Shown in pieces: positions 9,054 through 18,900 of a stretch of 46,062 nt of DNA. Both the position numbers and the translations under genes were made by a program. Each line of letters begins with the position of its first letter. Position 1 is the first letter of the stretch. This DNA is from JADHUC01 sp964617665. GTDB lineage: Bacteria > Planctomycetota > Planctomycetia > Pirellulales > Pirellulaceae. The stretch is from positions 1-46,062 of the forward strand of contig CAZUAH010000041.1 of the NCBI GenBank assembly GCA_964617665.1. The letters run 5' to 3'. A model generated the notes under the pieces. That model saw nothing but the letters and a program-made list of their open reading frames with translations. It made no database searches and was not told where the DNA came from.

Positions 9054-10163
9054 ATGACCGCTGCTACTGCTCGACAGAAAACCGAATCCGGCGGTGCAAC
9101 CCGTGGACGGGAAGACAATCGCAGTGAGACGTCTGATACGACGGACTCCGTTGCGGTTCTGATTCGACTGCCTGATCTTAGCGAGCCGGAATCGAAAGAA
9201 AAGACACCCGCAGCGGTGGCTGGTTCGGTCGTGCTCGACGAAATGGCTGTTGCCGAGACGGAGACTGCGATTCAACCACCAGTGTCGGAAGGACGCGGCG
9301 ACCACGTCGCCGATGATCCCGTTTCTTCGGCCGATGAGGAATTGGACTCTAACCCACCCGAAGAAGAGCCGACGGATACCGAAGTCACCACATGGAGTGC
9401 ATTCACTTTACCGCGCCCCGTAAAGCAACTGGCAGGTGTTCTGGCGCTGGTCGGTTTGTTCATCGCGGCCTACTTCGCCATCGTTGGTGGTGGGGGTGGG
9501 ACAGTGGACGAGAACAACGGCGAATTGTCGGGCGAACAGACTCCTGTCGAGTGGGCCGGACCGTCCACGTCGACCGAGACGCCGGAACCCATCGACATTG
9601 CCGCCGCGCCGGTTCTCGAGAGCGATCAGCAGCAGGAACTGTTCATCGATACGCCCGCGGGGGACGCGGAATCCGGCGTGATCGAACCAATGGACACTGA
9701 GGAAGTGAAAGAAGCGCCGCCGTTGACGGGAGACACAAAACCATCAGTCGTTCTCGATCCACTCGAAGGGAATGTGCCTCTGGCCGAGTCGATTCCCTAT
9801 GGCGACTCGTGGACGAAAGACGATCCTTCGGGTGATTTCGCTGTCGATATGGGGCACGGCCAGGAACAACAAGAGTATCCAGATACCTCCACCGGACCCG
9901 ATGACCGTTTGGATGGAACGGACCAGGGGACCGAGACGCTTCCAGTTGGGCAGACGGTGGATGCATCGCCACAGCAGTACCCTACCACCGATCCATCGAA
10001 GTATCAGTATCCGGTAGATTACCATTTGATGTTCCAAGCCTCTCCGGACACGAGCGATCTGCAGGGACCTTCGTCGAGGCCGAGGGAGCGTAGCATTTAC
10101 AACCAGTACCCCGACACCGCTCGTCTGAAACCCCCGATTGATCCTCCGCCGGTCCGTCGGTAG
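9054..10163 (+). CDS. single-pass membrane protein of unknown function with long acidic/proline-rich tails
   Basis: A 369-residue protein; the ATG at 9054 is preferred, with an in-frame GTG 45 bases upstream as the alternative. Residues 1-120 are hydrophilic and acidic. One transmembrane helix spans about 124-144, followed by a run of five glycines. The rest is an acidic, Pro/Gln/Tyr-rich, low-complexity exterior with repeated QYP motifs. No enzyme motif was recognised. It sits 69 bases upstream of a P-loop protein and an AAA ATPase, both also preceded by disordered or regulatory sequence. The order recalls planctomycete polysaccharide or cell-envelope export loci (membrane partner, CpsD-like, ExeA-like), but no export or polymerase gene is present here. 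Confidence 0.65.
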   Translation: MTAATARQKTESGGATRGREDNRSETSDTTDSVAVLIRLPDLSEPESKEKTPAAVAGSVVLDEMAVAETETAIQPPVSEGRGDHVADDPVSSADEELDSNPPEEEPTDTEVTTWSAFTLPRPVKQLAGVLALVGLFIAAYFAIVGGGGGTVDENNGELSGEQTPVEWAGPSTSTETPEPIDIAAAPVLESDQQQELFIDTPAGDAESGVIEPMDTEEVKEAPPLTGDTKPSVVLDPLEGNVPLAESIPYGDSWTKDDPSGDFAVDMGHGQEQQEYPDTSTGPDDRLDGTDQGTETLPVGQTVDASPQQYPTTDPSKYQYPVDYHLMFQASPDTSDLQGPSSRPRERSIYNQYPDTARLKPPIDPPPVRR

Positions 10164-10232
10164 ACGCCCGGTGCCTAGATTTGGTTGTGGACGCAGAAGC
10201 ATGGTGCGGCCAACGTATTATCGGAGCTAGTC

Positions 10233-11396
10233 ATGAGCACGCTGGACAAAGCATTCATTAGGGCATACACCAAAGATACGGACTCGCAGACTGCGAGGCC
10301 CAATGGTACTCCGACGGAAGGCGAGGCTGCCGAATCTGCGCAAGTCGTCCAACCTGGTACCTTCCAGTCGGCCGCCGACCTCTATACAGGTTCTACGCAT
10401 CGAGCCCATCAGTCTCATGTCGAAGACGGAGCGGAGGCGTCCACGCCCCACGTTCAGTTCTCTCAGCCCGTGCAGTACACGGAGTTCGCTTACGTCAGCC
10501 CGTACCATCAGACGTCGGCGCCAGAGGCCCCAGTGGAAGCCGATCGTCAGCCACCTACTCCAGTGCCCCCGGCAGACAGCCCACCGAATCAATTGGCGGA
10601 GACAGATGACCCGATCACGGACGAGGCCAAACAAGCGTTGGCGTCGGCCGCCACTCTTAAGATTCCGCAGCCATTGCAGTTGCCGTCCGTGTTCGAAGCA
10701 CTCGCTGGCGACGAGCAAGCTGAGGAGGCAGCGAAGGAATTCTCGCCTGATTGGGAAGTCGATCGTTTTGTTTGGCCGGAGATCTGCGAGCGGCTGTTGA
10801 AAGTCGAGAGTCGCTACTTCGAGCATGTGGGCCAAAGGTTGCAGGCTGCGACCGAACAAGGCCGCCACGTCCTGATGATTGCAGGGTCGCGGCGCGGCGA
10901 GGGCCGAACGTCGCTTGCGTTGTGCTTGGCTCGCTGCGCAGCGGAATCCGGCGTCAACGTGGCGATTGTCGACGCGGACATTCGGAACCCACAACTTGGA
11001 ACTCGTCTGGGAATGGAAACGCCGTGTAGCTGGCTGGAAGTGGTTGCCGGCAAGGCACCACTGGATGAAGCCGCCGTTGCTTCGGTCGAGGATCGCTTGA
11101 CGTTGTTCCCTCTGGCGGGCTCAGAGGACATCCAGATCGAATCCGGCGACAAGCGACTGCTCGCACTGGTCCAAGAGATTTCGTCGCATTATCCGCTTGT
11201 GATTGTAGACACAGGTCCGTTAGCAGCCGAGGAGTGCCACTCGTTCGCAGACACGAATAGATGTCCAGTTGACGCTGCGATCGTAGTCCGAGATCTGCGA
11301 TACACCACTGAGAAGAAGGCCGCTGCAACCGCCGAGCAACTGCAACAAAGCGGAATTCAAGCGGTTGGTATTGCCGAGAACTTCAAATCGACGTAG
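10233..11396 (+). CDS. CpsD/ParA-like P-loop protein with arginine-substituted Walker A
   Basis: The ATG at 10233 has GGAG six bases upstream; the product is 387 residues. Residues 1-175 are disordered, rich in Pro, Gln and Ala. From about 185 a BY-kinase/MinD-like domain follows: Walker A region GSRRGEGRTS (218-227), Walker A' VDADIRNPQLG (246-256), Walker B LVIVDTGP (322-329) and a final IQAVGIAEN strand. In canonical relatives the P-loop reads like KGGxGKT or GEGKST, whereas here both usual lysine positions are arginine (Arg221, Arg225). There is no C-terminal tyrosine cluster. It may bind nucleotide weakly or act as a scaffold. It is followed by the ExeA-like ATPase after 7 bases, so the two are very likely cotranscribed. 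Confidence 0.8.
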   Translation: MSTLDKAFIRAYTKDTDSQTARPNGTPTEGEAAESAQVVQPGTFQSAADLYTGSTHRAHQSHVEDGAEASTPHVQFSQPVQYTEFAYVSPYHQTSAPEAPVEADRQPPTPVPPADSPPNQLAETDDPITDEAKQALASAATLKIPQPLQLPSVFEALAGDEQAEEAAKEFSPDWEVDRFVWPEICERLLKVESRYFEHVGQRLQAATEQGRHVLMIAGSRRGEGRTSLALCLARCAAESGVNVAIVDADIRNPQLGTRLGMETPCSWLEVVAGKAPLDEAAVASVEDRLTLFPLAGSEDIQIESGDKRLLALVQEISSHYPLVIVDTGPLAAEECHSFADTNRCPVDAAIVVRDLRYTTEKKAAATAEQLQQSGIQAVGIAENFKST

Positions 11397-11403
11397 GTCA
11401 AGG

Positions 11404-12228
11404 ATGTATACAAGATATTGGAAACTGAACTCGAGGCCTTTCGATAGCAGCACGGCTCCGCGGTTCTATTACCCCAGCGAGACGCACCAAGCCACACTCC
11501 TGAAGCTCCGGTACGCAGTCGAGAATCGACGCGGCGCCGCGCTGATGGCTGGGGCATCCGGACTCGGGAAGACACTGCTGGTCCAATCGCTCTTTGACGA
11601 GCTTCCCGAGGAGTTCAGTCCACTTGTACACATAAAGTTTCCTCAGATGCCGCCAGTTCAGTTGCTGGCGTTCTTGGCCGACGAGTTGACCGGCGAAGCG
11701 TCCATGGACGCTGCCGCCGACTACAATCTTCGACGAATCGAAGATGGGTTGGCAAAGAACGCCGACAGCGGCGCACACGCGCTGTTGGTGATCGACGAAG
11801 CCCATCTTCTACCGGACGTAGGCGCGTTGGAGACCGTGCGATTGCTGCTGAACTTCGAGCCGGCCTGGACGCTGCTGTTGGTCGCGCAGCCCGGGTTGCT
11901 GCCGGCTCTCGACCGCATGCCGCAACTGGAAGAGCGCTTCGGTGTCAAGTGCTTGCTTCGCCGGTTCACGATGGACGAATCTATCAGCTACATCAACCAC
12001 CGCATGATCGCGGCCGGAGCACCAGATATCGACGCCATCTTCGAGCCGTCTGCGCTGGAGATGATCCATCAGCTTTCCGATGGCATCCCGCGTCGCATCA
12101 ACCGCCTGTGCGATCTATCCCTGCTGATCGGCTTCGCCGAAGAGCAACCGAGAATCACGCCTAAGCAGGTGGACGCTGTCGCCGAAGAACTTGCGGGCAC
12201 CGCCCCTCCCATTCGACGCGTCGCGTAG
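11404..12228 (+). CDS. ExeA/GspA-type AAA ATPase
   Basis: A 274-residue AAA ATPase with a typical N-terminus (MYTRYWKLNSRPF, as in the MYxxxxGLxxxPF family). Walker A is GASGLGKT (50-57), Walker B LLVIDEAH (127-134), a sensor region follows (LLVAQPGL), and a C-terminal lid contains GIPRRINRLCDLSLL. The start at 11404 fits the family and follows an AAGG. ExeA/GspA proteins help assemble envelope secretion complexes, and planctomycete copies often sit beside CpsD-like proteins in exopolysaccharide loci. Here the P-loop protein is 7 bases upstream. It is probably the active ATPase of the pair because its Walker A lysine is intact. Confidence 0.9.
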   Translation: MYTRYWKLNSRPFDSSTAPRFYYPSETHQATLLKLRYAVENRRGAALMAGASGLGKTLLVQSLFDELPEEFSPLVHIKFPQMPPVQLLAFLADELTGEASMDAAADYNLRRIEDGLAKNADSGAHALLVIDEAHLLPDVGALETVRLLLNFEPAWTLLLVAQPGLLPALDRMPQLEERFGVKCLLRRFTMDESISYINHRMIAAGAPDIDAIFEPSALEMIHQLSDGIPRRINRLCDLSLLIGFAEEQPRITPKQVDAVAEELAGTAPPIRRVA

Positions 12229-12386
12229 GGCCCCCATCACGTGTCGGATGGGGTCGACCAAGCGACCTTCTTGCGGGCATTGCGGAGATCGTCGTTTCTC
12301 GCCGAATCGATCTTGCCGCTGCGCCCCTTGTGCCTGCCGAACTCGCTCTAGCCCGATCGCCGATTCCTCTGACCGCGTTTCGGAGC

Positions 12387-12453
12387 TTACTAATTAATTC
12401 GATGTTCCTCTTGACAGCCCGCCGTTGTTCGCAAAAATCTAATTAATTAGTAA
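12387..12453. promoter_or_regulatory. paired BlaI-type operators flanking a candidate promoter
   Basis: TTACTAATTAATT (12387-12399) and its exact inverse AATTAATTAGTAA (12441-12453) are separated by 41 bases. The right copy contains the perfect palindrome CTAATTAATTAG (12439-12450); the left copy matches it in 10 of 12 positions. A TTGACA (12411-12416) lies between them, so the right copy would cover the -10 region. The following blaI gene starts at 12514. This layout suits an autoregulated BlaI/MecI-type dimer repressor. Confidence 0.72.
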
Positions 12454-12513
12454 TCCGAGAAAACCAGATGACGCCCGCGATCGTCGTTAGATTGAGAAAG
12501 GATCTCCCAGACT

Positions 12514-12906
12514 ATGGTTCGACCATCATCACGACACCCGACCGAATTAGAGCTGGAGATTCTCAAGATCATCTGGCGAGATGGCCCATCGTCGGGGCGC
12601 CAGGTCTGTGAGGCTCTGGCTGGTACCCGTCAACTGGCCTACACGTCGGTGATGACCATCATGAACATCATGATGGAGAAGAACTATCTGCGCCGCGAAA
12701 AGCGGCACGGCAGCTACGTCTACCACGCACGCACAACCGAAAAGGCTACGCGACGACGCATGCTCCATGATCTAGTGGATCGCGTGTTTGACGGATCAGC
12801 GTCAACGGTGATGGTCAATCTACTGGAAAACGGTGATCTCGGTTCCGAGGAGTTGAACGAGCTTCGTCGGCTCATTAACCGCAAGGCCAGGGAGAAGTCG
12901 TCATGA
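12514..12906 (+). CDS. BlaI/MecI/CopY-family transcriptional repressor
   Basis: A 130-residue winged-helix repressor. The N-terminus reads HPTELELEILKIIWRDGPSS, then a recognition helix YTSVMTIMNIMMEKNYL and a wing RREKRHGSYVY, as in BlaI/MecI. The C-terminal dimerisation helices (GSASTVMVNLLENGDLGSEELNELRRLI) contain the region where partner proteases of the family cause cleavage. It overlaps the M56 protease gene by four bases (ATGA), the usual BlaI-BlaR1 arrangement. Two AT-rich inverted operators lie 61 bases upstream, so autorepression is likely. No beta-lactamase is nearby, so the regulated response is unknown and probably concerns envelope or proteotoxic stress rather than antibiotic resistance. 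Confidence 0.93.
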   Translation: MVRPSSRHPTELELEILKIIWRDGPSSGRQVCEALAGTRQLAYTSVMTIMNIMMEKNYLRREKRHGSYVYHARTTEKATRRRMLHDLVDRVFDGSASTVMVNLLENGDLGSEELNELRRLINRKAREKSS

Positions 12907-15900
12907 CCCAATTTGCTTGGCTCGACACGACCTTTTGCGCACGTCTTACGTTAACGCTGGGCCATTTTTTCTGGCAGGGATTGGCAATTGCGGTCCTGGC
13001 AACGTCTGCAGGGCGACTGCTACGAAATGCATCGCCGGCCGCCCGCTACGTGGTGTTTGTTGCCGCACTTCTGCTGATGGCCGTCTGTCCGCCGGTGACG
13101 TTCTGCCTTGTCGAATCGACGCCGCTGGTATCGGTGGCTGACGTGCCGGACGCGGTGTCTGCGGCAGTGCATGATGAACGAACTACGTATTTCGCACGCG
13201 CTCACGCGCCGCATGAGCAAGCTAAGCCGGAAGGCGGACAGGACGAGACCCCGTTTGTATTCGAGCCGGCAAATGCAGATGACGGAGAAGTCGTCGCGGC
13301 AATAGCGAGCGGTGTAGCTGGTGACCAGGCCGGAAAGGCCACCCAGATTGGCTGGGGGTCGTGCGCGTCGATCGCCACTCTGATCTACTTGGCCGGGGCG
13401 CTGATCATGCTCGCTAGGCTGGCGATCGGCGTGTACGGTGGCGGACGACTCAGGCGACGGTCGAGTCCGACGGACGACCCCGAAACGGTTGCTGTGATTG
13501 CCCGGTGTGCGCGCACCCTGGGCCTGCAATTCAGCCCAGCCGTTGCCTACTGTCAGCAGATCGCCATCCCGACGGTGATCGGCGCGCTGCGTCCCACTAT
13601 TCTGCTGCCCTTGTCGATGGCCAGCGGGCTGACACCTAAGCAGCTCGAAGCGATTCTGGCTCACGAACTGGCACACATACGACGCTACGACTACCTGGCC
13701 AACCTGATTCAGCGTCTGATCGAAGCAATGCTGTTCTTCCATCCCGCTGTGTGGTTGATGTCGCGCCGTATTCGTATCGAGCGCGAACGCTGCTGCGACG
13801 ACCTAGTCCTGGCAACGGGAACGGAACCGTTAAGCTATGCGGACTCGTTGTTGAAAGCCGTCGAGTTGGGGCGAGCGTCCCAAGGCAACGTACCCGCAGA
13901 ACCCCTTGTCGCCGTGGGAGCAGTCAGCCAGTCATCGGATCTGGTCGACCGGATCCGAAGACTGGTCGATAGCCGAAGCAGCGAGCCCGTACGGCTGAAA
14001 CACCCTTGGGCAAGTTTGTTTTGTACGGCCGTTGTGTTTGCGGTTGGCAGCTTCCTGGTCCTCCATCTGAACGTGCAGGCCCAGTCTGCTGGTGACACGT
14101 CCGAGGATCCCGCGGTCGCGACTTCGAGTGATGATGCAAAGGGCCAGGACACGCCGAAGGCGAATAGCAAAGATGCAACAATCGAGCGACTGCTTACGCA
14201 GTTGCGCGACGAGGACTGGTACCTGCGGCAGGCAGCCGCCTACGAGTTGGCCAAAACCAGCGACCAATCCCTTGTCGCTCCGCTCGTCGAGACCCTGAAT
14301 GACGAACGGTCAGAAGTCCGGCGTGCAGCGGCGCATAGCTTGGGTAGCATTGGCGACGCGCGAGCAGTGAAACCGCTTGTCGCGACTCTGAACAAGGCCG
14401 CAGGCAAGTTCGAGGCCGAGGCCATTATCCGCGCTCTTTCCGAGATCGGCGATCCGGACGCCATTGACTCCATTGTGGCGGCCATCGGCCGAGTCGAGCC
14501 TCCGGTGACCTTCCATTCGGTGCGCTCGATCATTCAGTTCAAAGACCCGCGCATTGCCGATCTGTTGCTAGACAACATGCGAAACGACAGCGGCGGATTC
14601 AATTTCAATGTCGTCAGCATGCTGGTCCATCTCAAGGAGCCGCGTCTGGTGGAGCCGTTGCTAGAATTCCTGGCGACTTCGGATTCGCGAAAACGCTGGC
14701 GCGCGGCAAATGCTCTGGGCAGCCTTGGCGACCCGCGAGCCGTCGATCCTCTGATCGCAACCCTGGACGGCAGTGACCGAAACGTGCGCGAAGCAGCCAC
14801 CGAGGCGTTGGGGAAGTTAGACGATGAGATGGCCGTCCAGCCGCTGGTCGGGCTAGTCAAGAGGGAAAAGGAGGCCGACGTTCTGCGAAATGCGGCGAAA
14901 TCGCTTGGCTTGCTCGGCGATGAAACGGCGCTGGCAGCGCTCAAGCCCCTAGCCAACCAGGGCGATGGCCGTGTGTGCGACGCCGCCACAAGAGCAATCG
15001 CCATGATCGAATTGGGGGCGATTACCGCTTTGCGTGCTGGTGACCAGGCACGAGCGATCAAGCTCGCCGAGGCGGCACTAGAGGATGGTAGCGAAGCAGC
15101 CGCCAGGGCAGTTCTGCGATTGCTTGGGCGAATCAATACCCCGCAAACGGTCCAGACGATGGTACGTTCGCTCAAGGACCGTCGCGTGACCGTTCGCCGG
15201 GAAGCGATCAACTTGCTTGCGTGGATCGAGTCGGACGTTGCCGCCAAAGGGCTCGCTCAAGCGCTGAGTGACGAAGACGCCGAAAACCGATGGGAGGCGG
15301 CGAGAACTCTGGCCCGGCGAGAAGACCGTCGGGCGACGGAGACGCTGATCGCATTCACCAAGAACGGCGCCCACCTGCAGAGACGATTCGCCGCGGAACA
15401 CCTTGGCGATCTCGGCGATCCCCGGGGCGTCCAGCCGCTTTGCGCCATGCTGACTGATCCGGAACGCCGGGTGCGCACCGCTGCGGCCCAGGGCCTTATC
15501 CGAGTTGCGAATCCGGAAGCCCTGGACTCGTTGCTGAAAGCCCTGGAAACGGAGCCGGACGGTAGAGTACGTCCGTACCTCGTCCTTGCCCTCGGCCAGA
15601 TCTGCGATCCTCGTGCGATCAACGCTCTCGCAAATGTCCTGAACGATAACGAACAGAGCATGCGTGGCCACGCCGCCCGCGGGCTGGCTCGCCTGGGATG
15701 GAAGCCCGAGACCGAGATCCAGCGGATTCGCTTTATGATGGCCACTGGCCGGGCAGACGAGGCGGGCGACTTGATTCCCAAGGCCCAAGCCGCGGATGAG
15801 AAGAACCGTCTGGCGGGCAAGTTCGAACTGAACAAGCCGATCCTCACTCCGTTGACGGTCGGCACTGGGGAATGGCCCAGTGTGTTGATGCTTCGCTCCG

Positions 15901-18900
15901 TCGAGTTCCGGAAGCAGGCAGACAAGCTTGTGGCAGTCGTGCAAGCGGGCAAGTTCAGCTGGCCGCCGTCGTCTTGGCGCATTTCGATCCAACTCGAAGA
16001 CGACGCGAACAAGTTAGTGGCCAGCGGGGACATGATCGTCAAGACCTCGGGCGTGATCATTTCCGTAAGAGCGTTGGAATCCATGCGGCCCCACGAACTG
16101 AATATCGGCCCCGTAAACGACCTGGGGCAGGCTCGACGTTTCGAGCTATCTGTCGAGCAAGTTCCCGACGACCGCCGGCCGCCATCGCCCGTCAAGATCA
16201 CGGCGCCCGCCGAAGGGCCGCTGGCCCTCGCTAAGGACATTCCTGTCAAGCTGGAAGCCAAAGACCCGGACGGGCAAAAGGTCGTCTGGGCGCGGAGAAT
16301 CCGCTTCGACCAATCAGCCGGAGACGAGAAGAAGAAAGAGTTGAAGGCCAAGCTTCAACTCCAGTGGGTGTCCCTGCGCAAGGCGGACTGGCGCGTCTGG
16401 CTGGTGTTGCTCGACAAAGAAGACAAGATGGTGACTCGTTCCAGTACGCATTTCTCGACGGAGCGAAGAATCAAGGGGCTGCCCAAGCTCGTCGACGAGA
16501 GCCTCGAAATACCGCTGACCGTTTGGAAGGGCGGCAAGGAACCCGTCCGATTCCGCGTGGGCCTTGAACTGACGAAGGATCACACGAAGACAGTCCTCGC
16601 CCAGCAGTCTATCCCCGAGGGTGCGCTACAATTGACCCACGTGGACGACACGGCGGAGGGAGAACGCAGCATCGCCGCTTCGGGGCATGCCGTCCGTTTC
16701 GAACGCCCCGCCGACGTAACCTACGTCGAGGCAATACAGATCTTCGCCAGTCGGTACGGCGATGCGAAGCCCCCAGATGAAGACTTCCATGTCTACGTTC
16801 TGAACGAGAAGCACCAACTGCTGGCCGACCAGCGTTTTCCGTACAGCATGATCGAACGCGGCGAGCGATGCTGGTACACACTCAGGACGCCAAGCGTCGA
16901 GGTCCCCAAGCAATTCATCGTGGCCTTGTCGTTCAATCCTCACAGAACGAAAGGCATCTATCTGGGATATGACAAGGATGTCAAGCAATCTCATTCGCTG
17001 GTAGGTTTGCCCGAAGACGGCTTCGAACCCGTCAAGGAAATGTACGACTGGATGGTACGTGTGCATCTTTCGCAGAAGCCCTCTGGCGAAAAGGGTGTGA
17101 TGCGACTGGCCGACTGGAAAGCGCCCGTACGCGTTGATCCGTTCAAGGATTGCATAGAGGCGAAACACGACACAGGCAAATCAGAAGGCATACAAAGCTA
17201 TGGCGGTTCCGGGCCGGCCGTTCGATTCAAACTCGCAGAAGTTCTCCCGAAAGGCTTTCCATCGAAGAAGCTCAAGTTGACCGGTTTCCGCCTTTACGCC
17301 AGCCGCTACGGATCGGGCTACGATCCGGAAAAGACCTTGATGAAGGCCGCCCTGCTCGGGAATGACAACCAGACGTTGTGGCAAGGAGCGTTCCCCTATT
17401 CATTGTTTGGCTACAAGGCGAAATGGGTGGATCTTGTTTTGCCCGAGCCCGTGCCGTTGGGCGACCTGGATATCAGGACTGACAAGCTAACCGTGGCTCT
17501 TGATCCCGAGGCTCACCAGTACAAAGGGATCTACTTTCACTACAACAAGGACGCGAAGACCTCACACTCGCTGGCTGGCACCGTGGCGAAAGGCTTTCGC
17601 GAGTTGTCAGATCGGCAATGGATGATTCGAGCCTTCTTCGGCGTGGGCACGGGAGACAGGAAGCGAACTAATGCGTCGGGCGGGAAACTGATAGCACCGC
17701 CCAGTGCATCCGCTCGTGTCACTGGTCTGGTTGCCAAAATAGACTCCGCCGTGCAATGTCTCCGTGCTGTGGAGAAGGATCAGCTCATTGACATGATTGA
17801 CATGTTCGAACAGATAAACGTGTGTTGCGACGAACTCCAGGGCAAGGAAGATGGCGCGGCACTGTCCGCGCAGGAATGGGGCAATCTGACGCCTCGTAGT
17901 CTGGCCGATGTGCTCAAGACGCTAGGTAAGCTAGAAGCCGGAGTCGAATCGTGCCAAAGAGAGGCGCGCCGTGACTGCTCCTTTGGCGTCGAAGTTGAGT
18001 GGAACGCTTTGGAGGAAGAGTACGCCAGTCTTGCATCGCTGCTGAGTCAGGCTGCGGACTCGGAAAGAGAGCCCGAACCGGATGACGGCCGTGCCAGACC
18101 GGCCAGCGAGACGGTCCCAAAAGGAGCTTCGCGTCGGACTCACGTCGACGACACGGCGGAAGGCATGAAAAGCCTTGGGGCTTCGGGACATGCCATCAGC
18201 TTTGAACGTCATAAAGGCTCGGCATTCGTCGAGGCAATAGGGATCTTTGCTGGCAGGTACGGGCACGCGCAAGCGCCAGACGAGGATTTTCATGTGTATC
18301 TGCTGAACGACAAGCAGCAAGTGTTGGCCGATTTGCGATATCCGTATGCCATGATCGAGCGTGCCGAACTGCGGTGGTACACGCTTCGCACCCCGTCCGT
18401 CGAAGTCCCGAAGAAGTTCAATGTCGCTCTTTCGTTCAACCCGCACAAGACGAAAGGCATCTACCTGGGATACGACAATAACGTCGAACAATCCCATTCC
18501 CTGGTTGGATTGCCCGCCGACGGATTCGAGCCCGTCAAGGAATCGTACGACTGGATGGTCAGCGTACACTTGTCCGGCGAGCCTTCAGGCAAGAAAGGCA
18601 CCATGCGACTGGCCGATTGGAAGCCGCCGATGCACGTCGATCCGTTTCATGGCGGTATCCAGGCGAAATATGATACGGGCCAATCGGACGGCAGGCAGAG
18701 TTACGGTGGTTCCGGGCCGGCCATCCAATTCAAATTGACCGAAGTTCTCCCTAAGGACGCCTCGCTTGACAAGCTGAACCTGAAAGGCTTCCGCCTTTAC
18801 GCCAGCCGGTACGGCTCGGGCTTTGATGCCGAGCAGACGATGTTGAAAGTCGCCGTCCTTGGCAGCGACAACAAGACACTCTGGCAAGGGACGTTTCCCT

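Noticed and set aside
15078..16351. Two long minus-strand frames (304 and 364 codons) inside the M56 gene
   Set aside because: These are shadows of the HEAT-repeat coding region, Arg/Ser-rich without domains.
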